64,000 nt of DNA from Thermoactinomyces sp. DSM 45891 (GCF_900119485.1 NZ_FPJZ01000001.1:536053-600052); one strand, 5' to 3'; positions 7,480-16,745 are shown, counted from the first letter of the stretch. Numbers and translations are program-made. Notes: generated by a model from the sequence alone, not told the origin.

Positions 7480-8787
7480 TTAAATCGATTTTATAAAATA
7501 AGAACGTACCGCTGAAACGAGATATAAAGAACCTGTAATGACGATCACATCGTCCGGGCTTGCTTGATTTACCGCTATCTGAACAGCATCCTCTGGCTTT
7601 TCGAATGCTTGAATCGTGCCAGAGAAATGAGGCTTTAACAAGGTAGCTAGCTCATTTACTTTACGTGAACGTGGAAAGCTGGGGATTTCCGTTACGATGA
7701 TTTCGTGTGCTAGTTCTACAATGGGTTGTAGTATGTCTATTTCTTTATCTTGTAGGGAAGCCAACACAAAACAGATTTTTTGGTGCGGGTACCACTGTGC
7801 AAGTGATTTTGCTAATGACAACAACCCATCTTGATTATGGGCACCGTCTAGTATCACCAACGGTTGATCCTGTACTTTCTCCATGCGACCAGCCCAACGA
7901 ACCTTTTCAAGTCCTGCTCTAATGTGGGCTTCTTCCACTACGGTTATGTACCTATGACGAAGAATATCGATCGTCATGAGTGCTGTTGCTGCATTTTGAA
8001 ACTGGTGAATCCCTTGTAAACCGATAGAAAGATTCGTCAGTCTTTCATACGGACTCGTAAAGGAGAAAATTTGCTCATTGGTTGTACATTCTTCTATTTC
8101 ATAGGAAAACTGTTTATGTAATTGGTAAACGGTAGCCGACTCACTTTTTGCAACCTGATGAATCACGGATTGGGCATCTCCCTCTTCTACACTACTTACG
8201 AGAGGAACTCCCCGCTTGATGATCCCTGCCTTTTCGCGAGCGATATCGGGTAGCGCAGAACCTAAGAACTTCTGATGATCGTATCCAATATTTGTAATGA
8301 CCGATACAAGTGGATGGACCACATTGGTAGAATCCCAGCGCCCACCAAGTCCTGTCTCCCAAACGACGAACCATGGACAAGCATCTAATGCAAAGTAGCA
8401 GATCGCAACAAGCGTCCAAACTTCAAAAGGTGACGGAGCATTTCCTTGTGCAACTAGTTCTTCTAGGTGAGGGAGCAACGTATTGCTCCACTGGACAAAC
8501 GATTCCTCTGAAATGCCCACTCCATCTACTTGAATTCGTTCGTTCCACTCTAAAATATGTGGAGATAAAAATACTCCAACCGAGTAGTCAGCTTCTCGTA
8601 AGATGGAAGTAATCATAGCACCTGTGGAACCTTTTCCGTTCGTACCTGCGAGATGAATCCATTTGCATCGGCGTTCTGGATGTCCGAGTCTAGCCAACAC
8701 CCATTTCATACGATCCAGACCAGGCTGAATCCCCATTACACAATGCTGATCCATCCAGTCATGGACTTCTCTGGCTGCTATAAACAA
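7480..8787 (-). CDS. folC: bifunctional folylpolyglutamate synthase / dihydrofolate synthase
   Basis: A 435-residue enzyme of the Mur-ligase superfamily that adds glutamate to dihydropteroate and to folates. The ATP loop AGTNGKGST is near residue 48. The conserved ETGLGGRWDSTN (about 144-155), ITNIGYDHQ...LG and DGAHNQDG motifs are present. The likely start is TTG at 8787 behind a GAAGGAAG stretch. It follows valS, as in B. subtilis, and precedes murC. Together with the pabB-pabC fusion near 62 kb it belongs to folate synthesis. Confidence 0.96.
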   Translation of the reverse strand: MFIAAREVHDWMDQHCVMGIQPGLDRMKWVLARLGHPERRCKWIHLAGTNGKGSTGAMITSILREADYSVGVFLSPHILEWNERIQVDGVGISEESFVQWSNTLLPHLEELVAQGNAPSPFEVWTLVAICYFALDACPWFVVWETGLGGRWDSTNVVHPLVSVITNIGYDHQKFLGSALPDIAREKAGIIKRGVPLVSSVEEGDAQSVIHQVAKSESATVYQLHKQFSYEIEECTTNEQIFSFTSPYERLTNLSIGLQGIHQFQNAATALMTIDILRHRYITVVEEAHIRAGLEKVRWAGRMEKVQDQPLVILDGAHNQDGLLSLAKSLAQWYPHQKICFVLASLQDKEIDILQPIVELAHEIIVTEIPSFPRSRKVNELATLLKPHFSGTIQAFEKPEDAVQIAVNQASPDDVIVITGSLYLVSAVRSYFIKSI

Positions 8788-8945
8788 CTTAGCTCGCTTC
8801 CTTCCTTCGATCTTTGCACACTCAGCATCGATCTATACTCTGTCCATTTTGCTATGGAATACTCGTTTCGTCAACAGAAGGAACAGGGTAGGGAACGGAC
8901 CCTACCCTTCTTTCCTTATCACAAATGAACTTTGTTTACCCATTA

Positions 8946-11597
8946 CTATTGTTGTAATTCGTTTAATCGCACTTGCACTTTCTCACGTTTTTCGAGGTAG
9001 TCTTTCTCTTTTCTTTTTTCTTCCTCTACTACATGATCAGGAGCTTTGCTTACAAATCCCTGATTAGATAACTTCTTCCGAACTCGATCCACTTCGGAAT
9101 TCAGTGTGGTTAACTCTTTTTTCAAGCGATCGATTTCTTGATCGATATCGATAAGACCTGCAAGCGGAATAAAGATTTCCGCTCCCGATACCACCGCACT
9201 CATCGTTTTCTCCGTTGTCTCGGCTGTCATAGAAATCGTTAATTCCTCTGTCTTACAGAAATGGCGAATGAACGCTTCCCCTTGTAAAAGGAGTTTTTCG
9301 GTTGCCTCATCGCTTGGGCGAATAATCAATTCGATCATCTTGCTCAGTGCCACATTTGCCTCAGCACGGATATTTCGTACATTTCGGATTACCTCGATCA
9401 ACAAAGCGATTTCCTCTTTCGCCTCAGGGAATCGTAGCTCTGCTTGTTCTTCTGGCCACTTCGCAGTGACGATGCTTTGCCCCTCATGAGGAATTTGCTG
9501 CCAAATTTCTTCGGTAACAAACGGGATCATCGGATGCATGAGACGGAGAATCTGATCCAGGACGTGACAGAGAACAGATTGAGCTGTTTTCTTGGCTAGT
9601 TCGTCATCACCATATAAATGCAACTTTGCTAGTTCGATGTACCAATCACAGAAGTCATCCCAAACAAATTCATATAAAGCACGACCTGATTCATTTAATT
9701 GGTACGATTCTAGATAACCAGTCACTTGACTAATGGTTTCCTGAAGACGAGTTAAAATCCATTTATCTGCAGTACCTAGATTGCCTGATAGATCGATATC
9801 CTGAATCTTGAAATCTCCTAGATTCATAAGCACAAAGCGGCTTGCATTCCAAATTTTATTGATGAAGTTTCTGGCTTGTTCCACCCGTTCGATACGGAAG
9901 CGCAAATCTTGTCCTGGAGTGGAACCTGTAGATACCATAAAGCGCATAGCATCCGCACCATATTGCTCGATTACTTCAAGCGGATCAACACCATTCCCTA
10001 AGGACTTGGACATCTTCACACCATTTGCATCGCGAACTAATCCGTGAATGAGTACATCTTGGAATGGTTTTTGCCCTGTAAACTCAAGGGCACTGAAAAT
10101 CATACGTGATACCCAAAGGTAGAGAATATCATGACCCGTAACTAAGACACTATTAGGGAAATAGCGTTCTACATCAGCCGTTTTTTCAGGCCAACCCATC
10201 GTGGAGAATGGCCAGAGCGCTGAACTAAACCAGGTATCAAGCACATCATCGTCCTGACGGATATCAGTACACTGACAAGACTGACAATGTGTTGGGTCTT
10301 CATACGTTACTGTCATCCTTCCACAGCTATCACAGTACCAAACTGGAATACGATGTCCCCACCATAACTGACGAGAGATACACCAATCATGAATGTTTTC
10401 AATCCATCGAACATACTGGTGCTCAAAGCGTTCTGGAACAAATGTTACCTTATCTTCACTCTGCTGAAGCTGAATCGCTTGCTGCGCAAGAGGTTTCATC
10501 TTCACGAACCACTGGGTAGATAGATACGGTTCAACAATCGCATCGGAGCGCTCACTATGTCCAACCGAATGAATATGCTCCTCTATTTCTACCATCACAC
10601 CTGATTCTTGTAGATCTTTCGTGAGTTGCTTTCGACATACAAAACGGTCCATGCCTTGATATCTTCCTGCGTTTTCATTCATGGCTCCCGATTCATCCAT
10701 CACCACGATCTGCGGCAAGTCATGTCGTAGTCCCATTTCAAAATCATTTGGATCATGAGCTGGTGTAATTTTCACAGCACCTGTTCCAAACTCTTGATCC
10801 ACATATTCATCCGCGATAATAGGGATCTCACGCCCTGTGATTGGTAAAATCAACATTTTCCCGATCATATCTTGGTAACGCTCATCCGCAGGGTGAACAG
10901 CCACTGCGGTATCTCCCAACATCGTCTCAGGCCTTGTGGTTGCTACTTGAATATAACCAGAACCATCCTTCAACTGATAGCGCATATGGTGTAGTGCACC
11001 TTTAATCTCTTTATGGATCACTTCTACATCGGAGAGTGCTGTACGTTGTGCTGGGTCCCAGTTAATGATTCGTTTACCACGATAAATTAATCCTTTGTTA
11101 AACATATCAACGAACACTTTGCGAACCGCTTGAGATAAACCTTCGTCCAAGGTAAAACGCTCTCTTGAATAGTCCATGGAGAATCCCATTTTGCTCCATT
11201 GCTCACGAATCGTTTTTGAGTAGTGATCCTTCCACTCCCAAGACTTTTCTAAAAAAGCTTCCCGTCCGAGGTCGTGGCGGCTAATACCTTCTTCTCGAAG
11301 TTTCGCCTCCACCTTTGCTTGCGTCGCAATGCCTGCGTGATCCATGCCTGGTAGCCATAGTGTGTCATACCCTTGCATCCGCTTCATCCGAATCAGTACA
11401 TCTTGTAGCGTAAAGTCTAGAGCATGTCCCATGTGTAGCATTCCCGTAACATTAGGAGGAGGTAAAACAATGCTATAAGAGGGTCTACTTTTATCCCCTG
11501 AAGGTCGAAATAATTCATGATTTAGCCAAAATTGATATCTTTTTTGTTCTACGGACTTCGGATCATACTTCGTAGACATCTGCGTTTCTTTACCCAT
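8946..11597 (-). CDS. valS: valyl-tRNA synthetase
   Basis: An 883-residue class I aminoacyl-tRNA synthetase charging tRNA-Val. It has PPPNVTGMLHMGHAL (the HIGH box appears as HMGH, about residue 54), the editing domain (TTRPETMLGD), the zinc-ribbon-like CDSCGR...CQSCQC, the KMSKS box (VKMSKSLGNG) and the C-terminal coiled-coil arm typical of ValRS. AAGGAG sits at a good distance from the ATG at 11597. A T-box leader with a GUC specifier lies directly upstream. It is placed between ysxE and folC as in B. subtilis. Confidence 0.98.
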   Translation of the reverse strand: MGKETQMSTKYDPKSVEQKRYQFWLNHELFRPSGDKSRPSYSIVLPPPNVTGMLHMGHALDFTLQDVLIRMKRMQGYDTLWLPGMDHAGIATQAKVEAKLREEGISRHDLGREAFLEKSWEWKDHYSKTIREQWSKMGFSMDYSRERFTLDEGLSQAVRKVFVDMFNKGLIYRGKRIINWDPAQRTALSDVEVIHKEIKGALHHMRYQLKDGSGYIQVATTRPETMLGDTAVAVHPADERYQDMIGKMLILPITGREIPIIADEYVDQEFGTGAVKITPAHDPNDFEMGLRHDLPQIVVMDESGAMNENAGRYQGMDRFVCRKQLTKDLQESGVMVEIEEHIHSVGHSERSDAIVEPYLSTQWFVKMKPLAQQAIQLQQSEDKVTFVPERFEHQYVRWIENIHDWCISRQLWWGHRIPVWYCDSCGRMTVTYEDPTHCQSCQCTDIRQDDDVLDTWFSSALWPFSTMGWPEKTADVERYFPNSVLVTGHDILYLWVSRMIFSALEFTGQKPFQDVLIHGLVRDANGVKMSKSLGNGVDPLEVIEQYGADAMRFMVSTGSTPGQDLRFRIERVEQARNFINKIWNASRFVLMNLGDFKIQDIDLSGNLGTADKWILTRLQETISQVTGYLESYQLNESGRALYEFVWDDFCDWYIELAKLHLYGDDELAKKTAQSVLCHVLDQILRLMHPMIPFVTEEIWQQIPHEGQSIVTAKWPEEQAELRFPEAKEEIALLIEVIRNVRNIRAEANVALSKMIELIIRPSDEATEKLLLQGEAFIRHFCKTEELTISMTAETTEKTMSAVVSGAEIFIPLAGLIDIDQEIDRLKKELTTLNSEVDRVRKKLSNQGFVSKAPDHVVEEEKRKEKDYLEKREKVQVRLNELQQ

Positions 11598-11619
11598 GCG
11601 TTCATCTCCTTAAAATAAA

Positions 11620-11885
11620 TAAAACCCTTCATCCATCAAAGGACGAAAGAGTTGTTTTCGCGGTACCACCTTTATTCATCAGCAAACATTCGTATCCAGC
11701 TCATGCACTTAGGGCCTGTTAACGGATTGGCTTCCGGTCTACCTTACTATGGCTATACAAACTACCATCTGTTCAGGAAGACAGCTTTCGGGCGACGTTC
11801 GATCTAGGTTCCTTAGGAAATCTCTCAGCCGATGGATTTCCCTCTCTGATAGGTAGTGCTAGGTCTACTCTTCCCGATCATAGCT
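11620..11885 (-). ncRNA. T-box riboswitch, valine (GUC specifier), leader of valS
   Basis: Read on the minus strand, the leader has the T-box core AAAGGTGGTACCGCG (around 11657-11672) followed by a terminator hairpin and T run. Stem I is closed by TCGGG (11873 region) with CCCGA. The specifier loop has AGAGTA on the 5' side and GAAC followed by GTC on the 3' side, so the specifier codon is GUC (11796 to 11794), a valine codon. The AGAGAGGG...GGCTGAGAG apical part is also present. Uncharged tRNA-Val(GAC) should favour the antiterminator and switch on valS. Confidence 0.92.
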
Positions 11886-11961
11886 TATCGATATAATCTT
11901 TGTACAATATTCTAACGTGAAGAAAAGAGTGAGTCAAATGATATATCTATCTATTTTTATA

Positions 11962-12123
11962 TTATCCACCTATTCCAAAGGTATGCTTCACATGTTCAAT
12001 CATGCCTTCCGGATTTGCTAAAAAGGTGAACAATAACATCACACTTAATAGCATAAATGCTAGAAAGCCGATAAATAAGGCCCCACGATAAAATTTGGAA
12101 GCAACCGTCTTAACAAAACTCAA
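11962..12123 (-). CDS. 53-residue membrane protein, unknown
   Basis: A small ORF starting at TTG 12123 behind GGGAGGAG, with 8 bases between. One strongly hydrophobic segment, residues about 15-36 (ALFIGFLAFMLLSVMLLFTF), is flanked by a basic N-terminus and a short polar tail ending in GIGG. It sits between ysxE and the valS T-box. Function is not recognised; by its neighbours a spore or envelope role is possible but unsupported. Confidence 0.6.
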   Translation of the reverse strand: MSFVKTVASKFYRGALFIGFLAFMLLSVMLLFTFLANPEGMIEHVKHTFGIGG

Positions 12124-12384
12124 AATGGAATCTCCTCCCATAACAAACTAGTACCTACATTTTAACATATTTCTTATTCTCTACGTTTTCCGTGTCTATG
12201 TCTAGATACACCACAAAATCTACATAATATTGGCGCACATGGTATTCAACCAGTACATTTTATGACAAACTGCATATCTTATCGGGTATACAAGCAAAGT
12301 TTCCCTAAGGAAACATTGTAAGCAGAGACCACAAATAGTACGGCTAAAAGATTATTTTACCATAAATATAGAACAGGAGGAGAT

Positions 12385-12477
12385 ATGATGTGGGAAGCAC
12401 TTTTTCTAGCTCTCTCCCTCTCGCTACCCGCCAAATTTATCCGTCGTGCAGTAGATCGCAGATCAAAAGAGAAATAG
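12385..12477 (+). CDS. 30-residue small membrane peptide, unknown
   Basis: A tiny ORF behind ACAGGAGGAGAT, a strong ribosome binding site. It starts at one of two consecutive ATG codons. The N-terminal half is hydrophobic (WEALFLALSLSLPA), and the C-terminal half is strongly basic (FIRRAVDRRSKEK), as in a peptide that sits in or on the membrane. It converges on the terminator of ysxE. No family recognised. Confidence 0.45.
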   Translation: MMWEALFLALSLSLPAKFIRRAVDRRSKEK

Positions 12478-12486
12478 GGTTGAAGG

Positions 12487-12516
12487 AAAAGAAAAACCCC
12501 GGGGATTCCCAAGGTT
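12487..12516 (-). terminator. terminator of the spoVID-ysxE operon
   Basis: On the minus strand AACCTTGGG (12516-12508) pairs fully with CCCGGGGTT (12503-12495) including G-U pairs, with loop AATC, and is followed by TTTCTTTT. Confidence 0.8.
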
Positions 12517-13730
12517 CAGTCTCTATCATTGTCTTCTAGGTCCAAATCCGGCTCACTTTCACCTTGTGAAGATGGTTTCATTTCCTTTGGTGCCTTTGTT
12601 TCTTTTATTGTCTTTGTTGGTTTTGTTGCCTTGGTTAACTTCGTTCCCTTCGTTGCCTTTAACGCTGTTTTTGCCGCTGCCTTGGTTGATTTTTTAGCTG
12701 GTTTCGTACGTACTGTTTGGGATTCCGTCTTCCATAAACGCTTCACCACATCAAACAATGCATGCATCTGTTGGATTTTGCTCTCTAGCTGTACCACAGC
12801 ATCACTTTCACTCATGATTCTTGGCCTATCATAATACTTGTGAGCGAGACGCAATACGTTCTCAGGATAAGAGAGATAGATAGCAAGCAGTTTCTTTTCT
12901 TTCGGACTGAGTGGATTTTCAGACTCATACACTTCTATTAAGTGCTGAATTTCTTCTGGATCCAAATTTCTATGTTGGAACCGGCGTAAAAACACTGCCA
13001 GATCGCGGACGGGGGAATCAATTTCCGCATCGTCAAAATCAATCCAATAAAATTGCTCATCATCACGAACTACATTGGAAGGATGTAGGCGTCCGTGGCA
13101 TAAGGTATATCTAGGAGGCACACCTGATTCAGCTTCTACAAAGCGTTCCAATCCCTTAATCGCAAATGTAAACAATCGGTCCACCAAATCAATTTGTCCC
13201 ACATATACTTTATCAAATGGAGACTTATATTCCCGATTTTGAACAACTTCTTGATATTCGCTTAATTTAGTTTGATAGCCTTTCCATTTCTCAACTTGCT
13301 CCTGCTCTACCTGCTTCGTTCGATCCACATGCTCGCATACCAGGGGTTCTGCTTGTTTGTGGAATATTCCTAATGACCGCACAAGTGCTTCTGGATTATA
13401 ATCAAATTCTTGCGGTTCTTGTGGTTGTATCCAAGGGGTTAGATACCAACATTTCCCCTCTTGCTCGATAAAGGTTTCATTCTGTTCCGTCTTCTTACAC
13501 GAAAGTAGATTTGGATAACCTGCATCATGAATCTGATCCGTAATATCATGAATCAAAGCAAGTGTATCTGCTGATTGAGAAGTCGATTTAAGAGCAAACC
13601 ATCTCTCACCATCAAATACCTGCCAGACATTACGTGGTCCTTTTTGAACATGTTGTGGTTTGAAACGAAACTGTTTACATACCTGTTTAATGACGGAACG
13701 TTCATCCCGATTATCTGTTTCTTTATTCAC
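12516..13730 (-). CDS. ysxE: spore coat-associated protein YsxE with a Lys/Thr-rich C-terminal tail
   Basis: A 404-residue member of the CotS/YsxE kinase-like fold family. Residues 1 to about 335 carry the domain, including CHGRLHPSNVVRD (catalytic-loop-like) and YWIDFDDAEIDSPVRDLA (the metal-binding DFD). In B. subtilis YsxE is a spore coat protein of about this core length, made with SpoVID. Here residues from about 340 to 390 are an extra low-complexity stretch of Lys, Thr, Ala and Pro, followed by an acidic end (DLDLEDNDRD). The start is GTG with GGAGAGGG upstream. It is 40 bases downstream of spoVID and likely in the same mother-cell operon. Confidence 0.9.
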   Translation of the reverse strand: MNKETDNRDERSVIKQVCKQFRFKPQHVQKGPRNVWQVFDGERWFALKSTSQSADTLALIHDITDQIHDAGYPNLLSCKKTEQNETFIEQEGKCWYLTPWIQPQEPQEFDYNPEALVRSLGIFHKQAEPLVCEHVDRTKQVEQEQVEKWKGYQTKLSEYQEVVQNREYKSPFDKVYVGQIDLVDRLFTFAIKGLERFVEAESGVPPRYTLCHGRLHPSNVVRDDEQFYWIDFDDAEIDSPVRDLAVFLRRFQHRNLDPEEIQHLIEVYESENPLSPKEKKLLAIYLSYPENVLRLAHKYYDRPRIMSESDAVVQLESKIQQMHALFDVVKRLWKTESQTVRTKPAKKSTKAAAKTALKATKGTKLTKATKPTKTIKETKAPKEMKPSSQGESEPDLDLEDNDRD

Positions 13731-13770
13731 ATCTTCCCTCTCCTTCTTAGGAGGTTACAAACAAAATTTC

Positions 13771-14751
13771 CTAATCTATACTTGGGATACAAACAATCTG
13801 ACCTTCTTCTAGTTGTTCGGAGTTTAGGTGATTACAATGTTTAATACGAGAAGAAGATACTTGATATCGATCCGCAAGAGAGTCAACCGATTCTTCCTTT
13901 TGAACAATAACGAGGCGCATCGCTGTAAAGGTTTCAGGCTTCTTTCCGACTAACCAATAAGACCATTCATTTACACCTTTTTCAGGCTCATCTAAATCAT
14001 AATCATCTGGCCCCAGATCTGGGTCTCCTCTTCCATCCATCATTTCAAGATCATTTGCAGAAAATCTCCGCTCCATTTCTGGCTGTCTTGCTTCATCCGG
14101 AAAAGGATAAACGTACTCTTCTTCTGGTTCATATTCTGATTGCATCGATCGTCTTTCATTACTATATCTCGATCTCGATACTTCTCTTTCTAGTTCATAT
14201 GGTTCTTGATGCTCTTCTATGTCTGGATGATAGTGGGTAAATAATTCTTGTGCAGAGAAATGATCACCTTCCTCTGACAATTCACTCTCTGATTGTCCAG
14301 GTTGTGCCTGGAAGAACGGTTGGCTATCTTCTACCATCGAATCTTCTTCAAGCGATTGCGTTGAATGTTTTCCGGATGCGACTCCGTCAATGAATAGAAT
14401 CGCTTCAATCTGCAATTCAAATGGAGAGACTAATTGGTAATCAAATGATTCTACTTCTGCTGATACATTGCTAATATCAGCTCGATCTGCCGGTAACGTA
14501 ATTTCCACAGGAATCACATACGAGATACCCTCTGGTTCATCAGCCATCGAGACTTCCGAATCACCTAACTCTCCTACATAACTTCCGTTTAAACGCAGAT
14601 AGCCTTGGATCCTAACATGATGACCTTCATCTAATATCTGTACATCTGGAAATAAGTCCAATTCAAGTACACGAACAATGCCGAGTTGTTGTGGATGAAG
14701 GCTCACCTTTTCTGAGATATCAAAACGAAGTTGGTTATATTGATTTTCCAC
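13771..14751 (-). CDS. spoVID: stage VI sporulation protein D (SpoVID)
   Basis: Morphogenetic protein that lets the coat encase the forespore. The N-terminal domain (residues about 5-110) begins NQLRFDISEKV and has the repeated beta-sandwich pattern of SpoVID. The middle is very acidic and Glu/Ser-rich. The C-terminus is a LysM domain (about residues 275-320) ending in GQIVCIPS. The start chosen is GTG 14751, because GGGGAGGG lies 11 bases before it and the N-terminus then lines up with B. subtilis SpoVID; a TTG at 14790 has no ribosome binding site. At 326 residues it is much shorter than the 575-residue B. subtilis protein, mostly in the acidic middle. Confidence 0.9.
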   Translation of the reverse strand: MENQYNQLRFDISEKVSLHPQQLGIVRVLELDLFPDVQILDEGHHVRIQGYLRLNGSYVGELGDSEVSMADEPEGISYVIPVEITLPADRADISNVSAEVESFDYQLVSPFELQIEAILFIDGVASGKHSTQSLEEDSMVEDSQPFFQAQPGQSESELSEEGDHFSAQELFTHYHPDIEEHQEPYELEREVSRSRYSNERRSMQSEYEPEEEYVYPFPDEARQPEMERRFSANDLEMMDGRGDPDLGPDDYDLDEPEKGVNEWSYWLVGKKPETFTAMRLVIVQKEESVDSLADRYQVSSSRIKHCNHLNSEQLEEGQIVCIPSID

Positions 14752-14861
14752 TTTTCTAAATTCCCTCCCCAAACGATCTGTCCATACCAAGAATGGAATG
14801 TTACTGTATCTATATGCGACACTCTTTGCTATATACCGATTTTCGGATGGGGAGTTATTTT

Positions 14862-14897
14862 CATAGAAAATAGACTAGGATTGGGTTCCTAGTCTAT
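14862..14897 (-). terminator. terminator of the hem operon
   Basis: Perfect 11-bp stem (14870-14880 with 14887-14897), followed on the minus strand by TTTCTAT, 24 bases after the hemL stop. It separates the heme operon from spoVID. Confidence 0.85.
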
Positions 14898-14920
14898 GAC
14901 AACTTGCTTTTCTATTTTAA

Positions 14921-16216
14921 CTAGAGTTGTTTTAACGCATTGCGATTTGCCTCAATAGTACGGGCAATTTCTTCATCCGAGTGAGCTGTAGAGACAAACA
15001 TCCCTTCAAACTGGGAAGGTGGTAAAAATACACCTTCCTCTAACATCAAGCGGAAGTACTTGGCAAATCGCTCCGTATCAGCCATCTTCGCTTGATCATA
15101 AGAGGTTACTTTTTCTCCTGTAAAGAACAGACATACCATGGAACCAACGCGGTTAATATGGTACGGGATGCCGATCTCTTCTGCATTTTTACGGATTCCT
15201 TCCGCTAGGCGAGCTCCCTTTTTATCTAGCTCATCGTATGCTTCTGGTGTCATCTGCTCAAGTGTAGCGACCCCTGCTGCCATTGCAAGAGGATTTCCAG
15301 ACAGCGTTCCCGCTTGATAGACAGGACCTACTGGAGCCACCATCTCCATGATCTCGCGCTTCCCACCATATGCACCAACTGGCAAGCCACCGCCAATCAC
15401 TTTCCCCATCGTGGTTAGATCAGGGGTGATTTGGTAGAGTCCTTGTGCAGAATGGTATCCTACCCGGAATCCCGTCATCACTTCATCAAAAATCAGTACG
15501 ATGCCGTATTGATCACTCAAGGAACGTAGCCCCTCTAAAAAACCCGGAGCAGGTGGAACTACACCCATATTACCTGCAATCGGCTCTAAAATAATGGCCG
15601 CAATATCATCACCAAATTTTTCACAAGCCAATGCTACGCTCTCTAAGTCATTATAAGGCACCGTAAGTGTATGTTCAGCCGTTTGCTCCAGCACGCCTGG
15701 GCTATCTGGAAGACCCAGTGTGGCTACTCCAGATCCAGCCTTAATAAGCAAACTATCTGAATGTCCATGGTAACTACCTTCAAACTTCAAGATCTTACTT
15801 CGTTTCGTATAAGCACGAGCCAGACGCAAGGCACTCATGGTTGCTTCTGTACCCGAATTCACCATACGAACCACTTCTACAGAAGGCATCCGTTCGACAA
15901 CCATCTGAGCCATCTGAGTCTCTAGTTCCGTCGGAGCACCGAAACTAGTCCCTTTTTCTGCTGTATCTTTAATGGCTTGTACAACAGTGGGATTAGCATG
16001 TCCTAAGATGAGCGGACCCCAAGAGCAGATGTAATCGATATACTCATTTCCATCTACATCAGTAACCCTTGACCCTTTTCCTTGTCCAATGTATACAGGA
16101 TTCATCTTCACTGATTTAAAGGCACGAACAGGACTGTTTACACCACCTGGGATAATCGTAACTGCTTCCTGAAAGTGACGGATGGAGCGTTCAAATTTCT
16201 TCTTTATCTTCTTCAC
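14921..16216 (-). CDS. hemL: glutamate-1-semialdehyde 2,1-aminomutase
   Basis: PLP enzyme that turns glutamate-1-semialdehyde into 5-aminolevulinate, the second step of the C5 heme pathway. It is 431 residues, the normal length. Motifs are PGGVNSPVRAFKSV (about 24-37), NSGTEATMSALRLAR, SYHGHSD and the PLP-lysine region TTMGKVIGGGLPVGA. A GTG at 16216 is the only reasonable start in frame, with GAGAGGGA immediately before it; the spacing is poor, so the start is less certain than the gene. It is the last gene of the heme set but is separated from hemB by a divergent coiled-coil ORF. Confidence 0.96.
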   Translation of the reverse strand: MKKIKKKFERSIRHFQEAVTIIPGGVNSPVRAFKSVKMNPVYIGQGKGSRVTDVDGNEYIDYICSWGPLILGHANPTVVQAIKDTAEKGTSFGAPTELETQMAQMVVERMPSVEVVRMVNSGTEATMSALRLARAYTKRSKILKFEGSYHGHSDSLLIKAGSGVATLGLPDSPGVLEQTAEHTLTVPYNDLESVALACEKFGDDIAAIILEPIAGNMGVVPPAPGFLEGLRSLSDQYGIVLIFDEVMTGFRVGYHSAQGLYQITPDLTTMGKVIGGGLPVGAYGGKREIMEMVAPVGPVYQAGTLSGNPLAMAAGVATLEQMTPEAYDELDKKGARLAEGIRKNAEEIGIPYHINRVGSMVCLFFTGEKVTSYDQAKMADTERFAKYFRLMLEEGVFLPPSQFEGMFVSTAHSDEEIARTIEANRNALKQL

Positions 16217-16409
16217 TCCCTCTCTTGTTGTCTTATGTCGAACCTTACTTCTTTAGTATTGTAACGCAAATAGAATAAAAACACACCTATTCACTATGAT
16301 TTCGTCATTTTGCCCAAGTTTTTTGTAATAAATTGGAATTCAATAGGAGGTTATTTTGTTTTTGAGTCGAATTTAGCACGTTACAGCAGATTGGAAGGAG
16401 TCAACAACG

Positions 16410-16694
16410 ATGGATGAGTACGAATCCATATCAAATAGAATCTTAGAAGCTGTGCAAATTCACCATGCGAAGTTCGATAGTTTAGAGCTTCGCATGGCTA
16501 GGATGGAGGGCAAAATTGACGGACTCGGGATACGCTTGACGAATGTGGAAGAAAGTGTATCAGGTCTCAAAAATGATTTTAACGAGCACCAAGTTCGACT
16601 AGAACGCCACGAAGTAAGCCAACAGATGCTCGCTCAGAAAATATTTTCACATGATACAGATATCCTGCACATGAAAAAAAGATTTTTCGCATAA
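16410..16694 (+). CDS. 94-residue coiled-coil protein, unknown
   Basis: Plus-strand ORF with AAGGAG before its ATG, lying between hemB and hemL, which run the other way. The protein is almost all helical heptads (LRMARMEGKIDGLGIRLTNV, then LKNDFNEHQVRLERHEV), with no membrane segment and no catalytic motif, so it is probably a soluble oligomeric coiled coil. It ends in a good terminator shared with hemB. The layout is not the one in B. subtilis, where hemB and hemL are adjacent. Confidence 0.7.
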   Translation: MDEYESISNRILEAVQIHHAKFDSLELRMARMEGKIDGLGIRLTNVEESVSGLKNDFNEHQVRLERHEVSQQMLAQKIFSHDTDILHMKKRFFA

Positions 16695-16697
16695 AAC

Positions 16698-16731
16698 GAA
16701 GCCCCAAGGTATTGACCTCGGGGCTTCTTCT
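16698..16731. terminator. bidirectional terminator between the coiled-coil ORF and hemB
   Basis: GAAGCCCCAAGGT (16698-16710) and ACCTCGGGGCTTC (16715-16727) pair with one mismatch around ATTG, with T-rich sequence after it. Confidence 0.8.
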
Positions 16732-16745
16732 CATTACGAGAACAC

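Noticed and set aside
12529..12834. 101-codon plus-strand ORF opposite the ysxE tail
   Set aside because: Its Val/Phe repeats are the complement of the Lys/Thr-rich ysxE tail.
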